NCBI GenBank assembly: GCA_030762175.1
Contig: CM060846.1
Coordinates: 310,840,512-310,904,511, forward strand
Direction: 5' to 3'
From: Metallyticus violacea
Taxonomy: Eukaryota > Arthropoda > Insecta > Mantodea > Metallyticidae
DNA: 64,000 nt
The notes below the pieces were generated by a model. It ran no database searches. It saw only the letters and a list, made by a program, of their open reading frames with translations, and was not told where the DNA came from. Shown one piece after another: positions 1-12,396 of this stretch; positions within the stretch are counted from its first letter, which is position 1, and the number at the start of each line of letters is the position of its first letter. The position numbers and the translations under genes are program-made.

Positions 1-1650
1 CTTGTTATAGTTGTCAGAGTTGCAAGACTGCTTTCCCCGTTATTATAATTTATGGATGCATATCTTTACCTTCTGCAAATTCTTTAGAGGTAGAGAGTTG
101 TTATATTTTATTTTAAATTTTTTTTTCTTTCAGAAATACATGTAACACCTCTATCTTAAGATGAAAAAACGCCTTTTTGTTTTAATATTATCAACTAAAA
201 TTGATGAGTTAATATTTTAAAGCAAAGCTGTAGTATTTAGATAAACCTCCATTGTTCTTAAAAATTGAAAAAAATATTTTCGGAATTTACTGAATAATGG
301 TGCTATTTCTTCCTCTGAGACTGCTGTCCCCTTGGCCCGGATAGCAGCTTATCTACAGTCTCAATTTGACCTTCATTGTGATACACACGCTCTGCTAGGA
401 TCCCGCATGGTTTCATAGGAAAGTTTAGCTCTGGATTTTTTTCCGGCCAGGTCAGAACTATTAATGAAACCACGCCTTTGACTCAGTAGAAATATAAATG
501 GCAGTGTCATATTGTTGAAAATTTTGATTACTGTTGCCAAATACTTGATGCATTTGAATCGACTCCAACTAGAGCATCTACATGAAAAATTCATCCTGGT
601 GCACAGAAGGCTGTCCACATTCTAACACTTCCGCTGTTATTCAAACATGCTGTTCTTTAAAAATATAGGAAAAATAACATCTAACTAGACCAAATGAAAC
701 CTCTTCTCACCACTGAAAACAACTTGTCTTCACTTTTAGGTACAAGATATGTGCTTTTAAGCAGAAGTCACCCTAACCTTCTTATAAGCATCGCCTAGAA
801 GCGGTTTATTATGCAAGGTTCTTTTCTTCTACCAGAAGTCTTACGCACCTATCAATGACCGAGCGATTTAAGAAGTAAGCATGCATTTTTCTGTTTGTTT
901 TATGCAAAATGGAACCTTTAGCATAAATTCGCATCTTTCTTATTCAACCATAATTCCGTTTACACAGCAACGTAATACAACTTGAACGCCCTAATTTCTT
1001 AGCGATATGATGATTGGAGATGTCCAGCACTATTCAAGCACTATTACTTACTTTGTGTGTACCTGACGGAGGCTTTCCACTAAAACTGATGCAGGATGTT
1101 TGCAGACGCTTCTCTTCCCATATAACTGCAGTGACTTGTTTACATTAAACCCCGAGCAAACATCAGCAGCAGAAATGCCTTCGTACCAATTTCCGCCTCT
1201 AAGATAGTGCTTTATTAGTGATTATTCAATGTTGTCAAGCGAGCAGTAGGGAAATAAGGTGATACGATATTCCTAAAGCAGGCGCAAAATGAATGCACTA
1301 TGAAGGCAAAGAATGCTTCAGGCTGCTTACAATCACCCCCTCTTAGTGATGTGAGATGTAGTACATACTTATTGCCTGTAATAATTGCGTGGGTATCATT
1401 TCTATTTCGCGCTCAAAAATACTTAAATTTTAATTGCTGGAATATTGCGTTCGGAAGCGTCTTAGCATTCTAAACCAGGCTGCGCAAGTGAGATATAGGC
1501 TGTTCATTTCCACTGGATTATCGTTAATCAGCAGTAAACTAAAAAGTTAAACAAAGAAAGTGATGTAATGCACGTGAAACAAAATTGTCCTGCATTATGA
1601 TATAGTTCATATAATTATGTGTTAGAATGTCCTTGGGTTAACTTGTGTTT
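1..1650. other. AT-rich spacer, no gene recognised
   Basis: No open frame here has a recognisable domain. The longest (373-618, minus strand, 81 codons) has no features beyond chance. No tRNA-like promoter boxes, tandem repeats or inverted termini were seen. Confidence 0.6.
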
Positions 1651-1957
1651 AAAATGTCACAGAACCGCCACGGGTGGCCGAGGTCGTTAAGGCACGGACT
1701 CGTGAGCGGAAGGTCTGCGGTTCGAATCCCGTCAGGACTGTCCTCCCTGACTGGGGTTTTTTCCAGGTTTTCCTCAGTCTTCATAACTGTCAAATGCCGG
1801 GGAGGTACCTAAACTTAGGCCTGAAGCGCTTCCTTCCTTAAAAAAAAATATCCTTTACCAATTTATCGTTTCATCTCATGTATCATCAGTGTCCACCGCC
1901 TGTGATGCCTCAGTAGTAAAAACGGGCGTTAAACACTACTCAAAAAAAATGTCACAG
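1651..1957 (+). mobile_element. SINE family A, full-length copy with 12-bp target-site duplication
   Basis: A tRNA-derived SINE whose body spans about 1663-1945. The head carries a class II (Leu/Ser-type) A box, TGGCCGAGGTCGTTAAGG near 1675, and a B box, GGTTCGAATCC near 1720. Landmarks of the body are TCCCTGACTGGGGTTTT, TCATAACTG, AAATGCCGGGGAGGTACC and a 3' end CGGGCGTTAAACACTACT followed by an A run. The 12-bp sequence AAAATGTCACAG occurs at 1651-1662 and again at 1946-1957, so both insertion boundaries are visible. RNA polymerase III transcription from the internal A and B boxes is expected from SINE biology. The element codes for no protein and must borrow LINE reverse transcriptase. This copy is the best reference for the family in this window. 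Confidence 0.92.
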
Positions 1958-3135
1958 TAAGCTAAGACTATTTGTTTATCTGTACATAAATGTGAGGTCT
2001 TGTATAGTCAAAGAAGGAACATTATATATAGTATATTTTTAAAAAGTCTCTTACGAGTATAGAGCAAGTGTTTAGTTCTCAAATACTCAATAAATACTAA
2101 TTAACGCTTACTCTGAAGTGTCAAATTCCCGTCCGCACACACCCACCCACTTTGGCTGATATTCATATGCCATTTTGTCTTGTGCCTAACAGAACAGTTG
2201 TAGGTGCTATATTTTAGTAAAATCGTACTGCCTTTATACTTATTTTCATATCTGTATAACCTTTCTATTCTGACGCGCTTATGTGGTGAAGGAAGTTTTT
2301 TTTGGGCCAGATTGCATTTTCAATATTTTGTAGTATATCGTTATTTTTAACGTCTGAAAAACACCTACTTATTTTCATAGAGAATGCCACCTGAAATTGA
2401 CAATGCCTTAAAGTCTCCTTTTCAACCATATTTATTGCAGTTGTAGCGATGATGATGATGGTTTGAGGGAGCACAACTTACAGGTGTAGGCAATGTATCA
2501 TAATTGTTGGAATAACTTGCGATATATTATTTTAAATCATAACTGTTTTTCACATGAAATAATTTAACGACGTTTTCATTTTACTCCAGCAGTGCTTGCA
2601 TTTTGTTGTCAAGTTGTGTAGTAAGAATAGAAAGGGAATGAGAAAATTGATATTTATTGATGGTTTAACAGACATGGAATACAGCTAGGGCGTGACATAT
2701 TACGCAATCTGACTCTGGTTTGAATTAAAAGCAGTCAGGATGATTTATTGTACTTCTACCTCCAAATGCTGCATGAACACGTAGGTACTGAGATATGATT
2801 AAAGACGTAATAGGAATGAACACTAGTTTTAGCTAAGCAATTGGTGAAAAAATAGTAATGCCTTCTTTTTTCTGTCAATCTATTATATTGATCTTTGTAA
2901 TAACAAGCGAATGCGAGGAAATATATACGTTTAAAGAGTATCTTTGAATTATATAGCATGCCTAAAATATCATGCTGTACACTTTAATCTAGATTTAGCT
3001 TTTTAAATCAGTTTTTAACTAGTTATGGGCAGATGTTTAGCTTTTTTTTTTTTTTTGAAATACCCCATTTTTGGGAACATGATAGTTATCAAGATTCTTT
3101 TTCATCCTTACTATAAACTATTTTCTACATCAGCG
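1958..3135. other. AT-rich spacer
   Basis: No supported gene. There is a short GAT run near 2448-2460 and a 13-base T run near 3043. Minus-strand open frames at 2265-2474 and 2756-2959 have no recognisable domains. Confidence 0.6.
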
Positions 3136-3473
3136 AAACAAACCTCGTCGGTCCTGGTGGTGTAGTGGTTACCATACTTGCCTCCTACGCCCAAAACGCG
3201 GGTTCGAACCCGGCTAGGACCGATGGATTTTTTCGGGCGTAAAAATCCTAAGTATGGCTTCCTTCGGAAGGGAAGTAAAGCCGTGGGTCCCGTGTCGTAC
3301 ATTTACGGCACGATAAAGAACCTCAAGCCTGAAAGAAGAGGCATCTGAGCAAAATTTGTCGGCCGTTTCACGCCCTGAGTTGAATGGGACGCTGATGACC
3401 TGAGATGTTAAAGAGCGTCCATAAATAAATCAATCAAAAAAAAAAAAAAAAAAAAACAAACAAACAAACCTCG
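3136..3473 (+). mobile_element. SINE family B, full-length copy with 12-bp target-site duplication
   Basis: A tRNA-derived SINE with its body at 3148-3461. The head begins TCGGTCCTGGTGG and carries an A box (TGGTGTAGTGGTTACC, about 3157-3172) and a B box (GGTTCGAACCC, 3201-3211). The 5' TCCTGGT can pair with the 3' GCTAGGA to form a tRNA acceptor-like stem. The overall form is like tRNA-Asp/Glu/Gly. The body landmarks are ATGGCTTCCTTCGGAAG, GCCGTGGGTCCCGTGTCG and ATTTACGGCACG. The 3' end is GATGTTAAAGAGCGTCC, ATAAATAAATCAATC and an A run. AAACAAACCTCG is repeated exactly at 3136-3147 and 3462-3473. This defines a retroposed insertion. Open frames in this interval are SINE sequence, not genes. 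Confidence 0.93.
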
Positions 3474-5431
3474 GTAGCACACAACAAAAAGAGTGGTGTA
3501 AATTTCTTCCTTTTGACTATAAATATTGGTGCGGTGGTAAATTGCAAAACTTTGGCTCGACGGTCGTTTCTGAATTCAGATCCTTCATGGTGTACTTACG
3601 GAGAGTAATAAGTTCTGTCTTTATATGTCACAACGGGTGATATGTCATGTACTTCTGCTCCCTTTCTTTCCGTACAACTGTTCTCTCTAGCCGTGTTTGT
3701 TCATTGGAAAGAGCATGTGGCAGCCAGTATTGATAGATTACAGTTGGTGACAGCATTTCTTACATCGATATAAAATTACTTTTGCTTGAACAGCAAGATT
3801 GAGTTGTCCTTTAAACAGGAAAGAGAGGTTGGTTCTACATGGGCAGTAGCTAACTTCATTTTCATTCACTCATTGACTCAGGTAATAGTTTAAATTGTGT
3901 GATTAGAGGATTCCATCATCAAATTAAACAAAATATGTAGTTCCTTGGAAAAATTGTAAATTCTTTTTTCGGTGTATTTCCTTACCCTGAGAAAGTGAAT
4001 CCAGTGAATCATTTGCGTCATCAGTAGTTCATTTCATTTATTCATACAGACTATGTATAGGTAAGGGCTCTCTGGTGCTCCTTAGCCATATTGCCTTCTC
4101 CTTCAATTCCAGTGAAACAACTTAGTAGCGCCCTATGGGCGTCCCGGCCTCAGTAGTCTGCTACATTACCGCCATGTCAGGGGGTAATGATCACAAAATC
4201 TTGACCAATGATCTGGTATTGAACCAAAAAGAATATTTTAATGTGGTTATGTGCTAATTTTGCTCGGAGGGCTTTGTGAATTACTGGTGTTTTGTGGTTA
4301 AATGCATCCCTTTACATTTCTTGAACTATTTTGAAGAGAGTTAAATAAGGAATCAATTTTTTCCTTATATTTCAATCTATGTAAATTTTCTTTGACTCGC
4401 TATTTTAATTTTGGGTAATGATTTGGCAAAAGTGAGTAAAGATTACTATTTTGTTTTTGTGTGAAATATGGAAAATCCTTCTATATACCTTCTGAGTAAT
4501 ATTTACGAGTTTGTATTATGATTTTATGTTCATTTTTTGTAATGTTATTTTCGCTTATTTTGTGGCGTCTGGGGAAATAAGTTGTGTAATTTTGTTTGCT
4601 TTGTATTTTAATGCAGGAAAATTACCATTGGTTATGCTACTTCTTCAATTCCTTTTATCTATTACAATTATTACATTAATGTTCACTTTTTAATTCTTGA
4701 ATTGTTACTATAGTTGAATCATGTTAAATGAATTCAAGAGCATTGTCTTTGAAATCCTCTTTCCTTCTTCCGTAATGTAAGCCACAGTAGTATTTCCAGT
4801 ACCATGTCCTGAGGATTTTCTTATTTCAAAATTTTTCCAAACATTTACGCTGTGCGGCACGAGTGACGGTGAAATTACATAAAACAAATGAGAGGGGCGA
4901 GGACGAGATCACGGTAACAGGGTGTATATTTATTTAAACCAGTGTTTGGATTTGATAAGGACATTGTTTTAAAACGTTGTGGTACATGGGTGGAAACAAT
5001 ATAAAGCTTACATAAAGTGACATTTTAAATCAATTCATTTATATACTATGTTGTTCGTCATAAATAAATATGGGATTTTCTCGTTCTGAACGATACATGC
5101 TAATAATAAATAAAATATATGAATATGCAAACAGTTAAGTACTAATAAGAAACCGACCATAAAAGTCCCCAAGAAATGCTTCTTCTTGGTAAGTTCTTCC
5201 ATTAAGCGCAAATTAAAAGTTTTCATTATTTTATTATTCACAGAGCATATTTCAAGAAAAGAGTTATATCATCTGTTTCCAATTTTAGTGTTCTTTAGAG
5301 ATCTTTTTTTTTTTCCTTTACAACAGTTTGATAAAAAGTAATTCCTATTGAAGCAAGTACTTTCTTATTATTTCACCTTACGCATTAAAATAAAACAAAA
5401 GTACAGGGCGAATCCCTGGTATCAGGGGATG
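3474..5431. other. Spacer, slightly GC-richer near 4060-4200
   Basis: No gene recognised. The block at about 4070-4190 is noticeably richer in GC than its surroundings and contains a small hairpin (GCGCCC and GGGCG around TAT). It may be an old repeat, but no second copy was seen here. The 60-codon open frame at 4511-4693 is hydrophobic through T-richness only. Confidence 0.5.
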
Positions 5432-6464
5432 TAGCGGAAACGCTTATATCACTGGAACGGGTATCTCTCCAAGTTTGCATTTGTAATAGACACCATGACA
5501 TCGTAGCAGTAGATTTAGCAGCTGGAGGGCAGTCGTAGCGAAAACATGGCCTTCACTGGTGCACAAAAACTTCTCTACTTGTTATAATTGCTAAATGTGA
5601 GACGGTACAACGATAGGAAGCATCAACAAGAACCAAAACATTTCGTGCATGGTACAAAACGTTTGAACGACTGGCTTCTTGTGTGATTGACAACGAGACC
5701 TTGAGCATGTACCAGAAGCATTTGTCAGCAGCCCTAAAGTGTCGATACGTCGCACGAACCAGGAATTGTAGATTCCGCATATTTTACGTCAACGACTTAA
5801 AGTGAGGCAATACTGTACACAGCTGTTGCAGGCGCCGAGTCCCTAGGACCACAATCGGCGTCTTCAATTCTGTGTTGATTTTCAAGAGCGGTCAGATGAC
5901 TGAATTAATGAGAAACTGATTTTTTAGTGACGAAGCCATGTTTCATGTATCCGCCAAAGTGAACCTTCACAATGTATGCATTTGAGGCACGGAAAAATCT
6001 TATGCTGTGGTAGAACACGTCCGTGATTCCCCTAAAGTCAATGTGTTTTGTGTTGTTTTTTGTCTAAAGTGTACCTGGATGTCCTTCGACAGTGAGTATT
6101 GCTACAATCACATGCACCTCATTTTCATCATGATGTCCACGAGTACTTCTATGCTGAAATTCCTTGTCTTTGGATTGGACGTGTTGCGCGAGATGACTCT
6201 CTTCTTCTGTGGCCTCCACGGTCACCGGATTTAACCCCGTGTGATTTTTTTCTTATGGGGCTATGTCAAAAATCGTGTGTGCACGTGCTTTAGCACAGCT
6301 GCGGGAGAAGATCACACATGCTGGTATCGTTTGTCAGAAGTTGGAACGTGTCTGGCAAAAGCTTGACTATGGGATTGATGTCTGCCGCGTCGCCAACGGA
6401 GGACATATGGAACTGCTATAACTTGCAGAAATCTCTATGCTCACTGAAATAAGCGTTTCCGCTA
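5432..6464 (+). mobile_element. T1: decayed Tc1/mariner-superfamily transposon with terminal inverted repeats
   Basis: A DNA transposon of about 1.03 kb. TAGCGGAAACGCTTAT at 5432-5447 is matched exactly by its reverse complement at 6449-6464, and the similarity continues inward with mismatches (ATCACTG against TTCAGTG). Each terminus begins with TA, as expected for TA target duplication in this superfamily. The interior is a transposase pseudogene on the plus strand. The element cannot move by itself, although its termini could still be recognised by a related transposase in trans. That last point is inference. Confidence 0.85.
5546..6421 (+). pseudogene. T1 transposase pseudogene (Tc1/mariner superfamily)
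   Basis: The start ATG at 5546 gives MAFTGAQKLLYLL and then a stop. Later pieces lie in shifting frames. 5923-6060 reads FSDEAMFHVSAKVNLHN, a stop in place of the usual Trp, and then VVEHVRDSPKVNVFCVVF. 6099-6290 reads HAPHFHHDVHEY followed by WPPRSPDLTPCDFFLMG, the motif around the last catalytic Asp. 6347-6421 reads VWQKLDYGIDVCRVANGGH and ends in TAA. The Asp expected just before APPHF is not present. At least two frameshifts and several stops separate the pieces. The order and spacing agree with an otherwise full-length transposase of this arthropod-type family. Family assignment is by motif recognition. Confidence 0.85.
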
Positions 6465-9400
6465 TGTCTGTCATGGCTACTGTTCTATCGAACCTCGAAA
6501 CCGGGAAAGACTTTTATAATACAAGCAGGTGCATTAGCCAGAAGTAATGTTGTTTTATAGCGGAACATGAACTATCCAGGTAATCATACTTTTTGTCTTC
6601 TACTCATAATGATTTTATTTTTAAATCAGTTTTCAAAGAATATAAAAAAATGATGAGACAGCGCTTACAAAATACTAGAGGTGAATAGAAAGGAAATATC
6701 CCGCATGAAAATAAACATAGTAAAGGTAACATCAACATAAATGTGAATAAACAGCATAGATGTTGAGACAATTTACGTTATTTTACAGTGGGATGGAGCA
6801 GGGTGAAAATATATTCTCTGCAGCGAACAAGCGGCAAGGTGTAATATATTTCCAACTATCCAAGCAGAAGTAAATAAAGGGGTTAAGATCCACTACATTT
6901 GCATCTTATCCACTACTATTTGGATAGTAGTACACCACTTTGTTAAAATAATAATGTGATAATGATAACGTTTCATTATGTAACTCTGTTCCCATTAGTC
7001 ACTGGAGTGCTACACTCCGCGGCAAAAGACAGTGTTCATAACATTTTTAGCTGTACGTCGTTTTTCCGAATTGCACTAGATAATAAAGATGAATATGAGG
7101 GTTACGATGAATGATGCCGCTTTGTCCGCTACAAGTTTCACTAACGGCCGCTGGGATGGAACTGGCATCACCGCACCAAGGTACGCGTAAACATGATAGA
7201 GGATATTTTACTAATTAGACAACCAAAAGAATTTATTCTTTTTATGAATCACCGAGGTTTTACCAAATTGTTTTATGGATTTTTATAGCGGAAGTAATGT
7301 CTCTCCATGGCTCATATAATCTACCGATTTGTCAACTGATGTTAGTTTACATGCAAGCAAACTTTGTTTTTATTTTTAAAATGAGTATTGTTTATATCCC
7401 GTACAGTTGACTCTTCTGTGCCATATTAATTAGCCTATCTCTACGGATTTCCCTTTCTCAACTGGTTCATTGGGTACTGTTTCAATACCTTTTTTCTTTT
7501 CTGCATCGTTTCAGTTACACACAAGTGAATTCATTACGCTTACCTTCATGATGATCCTTGCCAATTGAAAAATTAATAAAATAACTGTAGTTCTCCAGCC
7601 ATCATCGACACATGTTATGGAAAGACTATTTCACAGGTATTGTCTTTCTAATTAGTAATATGTTATAAGTTTTAAATAGAGGAAATCGGTGCACGAATAC
7701 TCGTGACTTTGAAACCCATTCATGAATAATTAAGAATTTACTGTACATAATTATTGCGATATTATGATAGTTACGATTATCAGTGTAAGACCGTACTTAA
7801 AAATTGTGAAATTCGTGCACTTGAGAAGACAAAGGAAGGAAAGCATAATGAATTTCATAAAGCTATTTCAATACTGGAAACAAAAGTGATTACTTCATAA
7901 TCCGAGGGGACTTCAATGTCGTTTTCAAGGCGAATTCATTAAAGATAAACTAGACAACATTGATGAAATTAAGAAAATAAAAATGATGAGTTGCTGCTTT
8001 ATTTCGAACAAGTAGTTCACCAGGAACCAAGAATAATTTCTTTAGGCATGAGGATATAATACACAAACGTTTGTATAGGCACACATCGTTATTAACGGCA
8101 TTTGGAACCAGACACAGCAGTTTAATATTCTTTATTAGTGCTATTCAGTTAGGTAAATAAAACAGCAAAGCATTGCTAATAGTGAACTTCACCTTCTTCA
8201 AGATATGGTCTGGAGATGGAATAAAAGTTTCTCAGAAGTCGATAACTAAATCCGCCTTAGAAAGCTAGATAAGTAATAAATGAAAAATGAGTAATTTCAC
8301 GTTATGGGAAAATGAAGTTGCAAAAAATAGAAAAAACAAGCCCAATGCCAACACAAGTCAATAAAATTTTGGTCTAATATAAAGAAATCGGGAAGAGTAT
8401 GACTTATATGAGCATGCACTGAACTTAGAAAACATGCTTATTTTTGGGCACACTTTAAAGTTCAGTATGTAAATGCACTATATCAACTTCCTTTGCATAT
8501 ATTTTCACTGTTATGTGTATTATATTTCATCTGAAAAAATAGCAAGTTTTATGTTTCAGTTTTTATTTTTCTTAAAAACGACTTGAATCTGAGGGTTAAA
8601 TTTCTTCTGTACATTAAACTTTGTCGTTTCATGCCACTGAATTACAAGAATTTAGATGTTAGCAGCACGTTAATTTTAATAAGATTTTCTCCGCGAGGAA
8701 TAAAGCCAAATTTATACTGTAAGTTTTAAGACAAAATATTACATTTTATAAAATCTGTTACACTAACAAGTATAGTTTTAGTATAATGTGCAAAATGTCA
8801 ACCACGTAGCTATGGAACTTTCTGAGAAAAACAAACACAAATTTTGAAATTGTTATTTCAAGAGAATCTTAATTGAAAGTCATGATTTTTTCTGTGATGC
8901 ATTCTAGAACAGTAAGCATCTTTAGCAGTATTCCTTCTTGCCTTCTGGTTGACTATTCTGCGCCTTTTGACCCGGGACACTTTTGATGAGGGAATGACAT
9001 TAATACTTGAAATTTTGAGAATTACAGTGAAAGGAGATTACAGTGGTACATCAATATTTAGATAGATTTAAATCCCTTTAAATTGGTTTTAAAGGAGTAA
9101 ATGACTGCAATTCTGTATAACAATATACATAGTGAACCAGAATTTATTTTTATTAAGAGCAGAAAATGACAATTTGGCCATTTTATACGCCTCACTTTCC
9201 TTAAAATTAAGGCTGCAATCAATACCTAAGTAATTTTGAATTTTATATTCGATAACAATGTGTAAAGCAACAGCATACGAAAAAGACTCATCAGAGGTAA
9301 ATAATGTTCTGAATGAAAATTAACTGAATTACTAATAAGACTAATTCTAAGGAGCAAATAGTTCACTGTTAATGTAATTATCCAGGCTCTAATGATGGTG

Positions 9401-9797
9401 AATTACACAAACAAAAACAGAACAAATTATTTATTTCAATACTGCTTATTTATAAAACTTGAAACTATAAACTTTAGGCGAGATTGGTATTACAGACTTA
9501 CCACTATGTGTGTTCATTGTGATTTTAGACTCATTGTCTTTTTAAGCAACATTCTTTTAGTCATACTTTTTGATTTACGTTGTTAATCATTACGTAATTA
9601 GTATTGCTTACGTTTATGTTCAATGCCTTTTTTTTTTTTTTTCATTTTCCTACATCAATGATAGTATGATGAGAAGATGAGATGCTGGAGAAATGGGTTT
9701 TGCAAAACGACAACAGTAGTTTTTCCCCTAGAATTGAGATTACAGTTATTCAAGTGCTTGTTTATGATAAGTCGATGTGATACAATGAAGGATAAGG
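6465..9797. other. AT-rich spacer without recognised genes
   Basis: No coding region, SINE or tandem array was identified. A short perfect hairpin, ACTACTAT-TTGG-ATAGTAGT, lies at about 6912-6931. A T run lies at about 9629-9642. The open frame at 9392-9586 has no recognisable domain. Confidence 0.55.
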
Positions 9798-9799
9798 TG

Positions 9800-9831
9800 T
9801 ATCAAAACGGGCATTAAACACTATTTAAAAA
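9800..9831 (+). repeat. SINE A 3'-tail fragment
   Basis: AAAACGGGCATTAAACACTATTTAAAAA matches only the extreme 3' end of family A. The head and body are absent and no target-site duplication was found. It is either a strongly 5'-truncated insertion or a decayed remnant. Confidence 0.5.
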
Positions 9832-10065
9832 CGTCCATCAGAGTCCGTTTACGAATACAATGTTTCCACGTCTCTTCAATCTCTTTCAGTATGCCCTTTT
9901 GACAAAAAAAATCGTCATCTCCAGATTGTGTGTCGATCGGAGAACTTTGGGAACATTCGTAAACGTTGTACTCGCAACGCGCATGCAGCGAATACACACC
10001 GGAGTGAACTCTGCTTATAAATGCAATGTCAAAACCATAAGCATTTGAAGAGAGAACATTAGGAT

Positions 10066-10127
10066 AGAGTAGCTGTGACTGAGCTGTTGTTCTTCTGCGC
10101 AAGCTCCTGGGTTCAAATCCCACATAT
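10066..10127 (+). repeat. tRNA-like promoter remnant
   Basis: TAGCTGTGACTGAG resembles an A box, and GGGTTCAAATCCCAC about 40 bases downstream is a good B box. Downstream sequence is AT-rich and resembles none of the other families here. It is probably the head of an old tRNA-derived SINE or a tRNA pseudogene. It does not fold into a convincing cloverleaf. Confidence 0.4.
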
Positions 10128-10668
10128 TTTTATCTTTTATTAATGCTTTATAAGTGTATATGCAGAACATCATGTTGTCTTTATGTATATATAAAATAAT
10201 TTATGTATCATTGTGTTTTATGACATTACCCATGCACACACAAAAACGTAATCACAAACTAACGTATTCTTTACAAATAACTAAATAAATACATGAACAG
10301 AAACATTGTCTTCTAAAGTGAAAGCACACAGAAATAAACACATTGATATTGTTTATGAACTCTCAGCATGTATATCTGCCCTCACTCTTCGGGGCATAGA
10401 TGATGGATTTCTACAGTAGGTGACGAGAGACAACAACGTCCAAGGCTTCTTGAGTTTATGCTCATATGCCATCTTTGCCCCTCTTGCATATACAAGGAAT
10501 GCGTGTGCAGATATTGCATTTAAATAAAACAAATACTGAAGTAGATATATTCATTGTAATATATTGTATATATGTAATGTTAACGTTAAAGCTTGCTGTG
10601 CATGGGAAACAGTATTACGCAGCTAATTTCTCATAATATATTACAGGGGTTTATTAAAATAAAAGTGC
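10128..10668. other. AT-rich spacer
   Basis: No coding or repeat feature could be supported. Confidence 0.5.
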
Positions 10669-10738
10669 TTCATTCCGGGGACGAACCTGTGCCCTTAACC
10701 ACAGCATCACTGCACACTCTGCCACAGAGCTAATGGAA
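10669..10738 (-). repeat. tRNA-like pseudogene or SINE head
   Basis: Read on the minus strand, TAGCTCTGTGGCAGAGTG is close to the canonical tRNA A box and D arm. It is followed at tRNA spacing by CACAGGTTCGTCCCCGG, a B box with one base missing. The acceptor and T stems pair poorly, so this is not a functional tRNA. No second copy of the downstream body was noticed. Confidence 0.5.
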
Positions 10739-12186
10739 CATGTACACAAGTCAGCGTCTTTAGTGCATGCCATATAACACAACTGATACAGTGGCTACAC
10801 AGCTTCTTAGCTGTGGGTACCTATTGAGCCTCGCGTTGTCTCGAGTAGGACTTTTGCTTTCAAGAGATTACTCTTTTTTTTTTTTTTGTCAAAGGATGTA
10901 TATGATTAATACTAGCACATTATAGATTGGATGTGGAAGTGAGAGTAAATGCTTTATTAATTAAGGTAAACTCACCTATTGTGGATAAAATGCGAAACTA
11001 CTTATAGTTTCTGTTGTACGAAATAGCAGTGGCAAAGGTGGAGGGCTACCTGCCATGTCGTGGTAGTACTGTTTAGAAGAAAACAGTAACACTAGACACT
11101 TGGAACTCTGTGGGATGGGGCGAAGTTACTAAGTTTTGTCTCGTATTTTGCAATTAAATCAATATGTTAATTATTATTAACCTGGAATTAGTTTTGACAG
11201 AATTGCAGCTTTATCATTAATTGCACTATTCAATTTAGTATTTTCGTATTTTAATTTTTTCGGTATTTATTTTTATTTATTTGAAGGTAACAATTTCGAA
11301 GTTCATTTTAATAATTTATTAATATTCTCAATGTGAAAAACATAATATTGAAATTCTTTTTACTCTATTAAACCTTAACTTTAAAATTAATTTAAGAATT
11401 GAAAGCAGACAGAAGAAAATAGACAACTTTATGACGAAAGTGAAATTTATGGACAAAGAGGATTTGTGAAAGGCTGTATTGCGTCTGTGTAAATCTGGAT
11501 CATTTTATATGCGGTTGAAGTAGTGAGAACGATAGCCAGGGTGCGATCACACGGTTTATCCTACAAAAGTCCTTTAGCGCAGTGATTCAACCGTCTTTTG
11601 CATGATATCTCGTGGTTTTTTGCTATCCCTTCTTATCGGGATGTTAAAAACAGGGGTTTAGCAAGACAGAGAAGAAAGCTATGATTCACAACTAAACGGC
11701 ATTTAGCAAAAGGCCTGGCCACTATCGTTTAAACTGCGTGCCCATGTGAGTCAAACTGTTTAAAATGCAAATCGAGTTACGTATTAATGCTTCCAGCGTC
11801 TGTTCTGTCTTCCACCACCCTCACGTCCCCTCCCTCATTAGAAATACGGATTGAAATTAATAGGCGATGGAGGTGGAGGAGTAAAATAATTGGATGATGC
11901 TAAAATCAAGTCATCGATGCTCTTCTTAAAGATACAGAAGGATACTATCGCAATAGTTTCATCACACACATTTTAATTATAAAAATAACTATTTCTTTGC
12001 ATCGAATATTCCTGTCATGGAATATCGTTAAAATTTCCTCTGATTTTATTTAGTGATGTGGGTAAAAGCATATATAGAATTGCATGAAGATAACCACTAA
12101 TTAACGAACATATATGCTAATGGGATAAATTATGTTCATCGATAATTTAATTTGATGTATAGGATATACTTATATTTTACTTGCTT
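10739..12186. other. AT-rich spacer with a possible MITE at 11541-11760
   Basis: No gene recognised. GATCACACGGTTTATCC near 11545 and, on the other strand, GACTCACAT with GCAGTTTAAAC near 11725-11755 could be the two ends of a short, badly decayed inverted-repeat element. The match is imperfect. Confidence 0.35.
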
Positions 12187-12396
12187 GGTTTATTTACGAA
12201 CGATCTTTAACGTATCAGGTTATTGACGTTCCATTCAATTCAGGGCTTGAAATGGTCGATAAATTTTGCTCAGAGACCTCTCTCCTTTTAGTCTTGAGGT
12301 TCTTTTATGGTCTATAAATCTATGACACGGGACCCACTGCTTTACTTCTCTTCCGAAGGAGGTCATATTTAGGATTTTACGCCCGAAATATACAGA
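12187..12396 (-). mobile_element. SINE family B, 5'-truncated, minus strand
   Basis: Reverse complement of family B from the CGGGCGTAAAATCC region to the tail: landmarks are GCCCGAAA, CTTCCGAAGGAGG, CACGGGACCCA and GGTTTATTTACG. The tRNA-like head is missing. It is more diverged than the copies at 3148 and 46202, and no target-site duplication could be identified. Confidence 0.8.

Noticed and set aside
9821..10123. 100-codon minus-strand frame beginning MGFEPRS
   Set aside because: Its N-terminus is the reverse translation of a tRNA-like B box (GGGTTCAAATCCCA). The rest has no domain.
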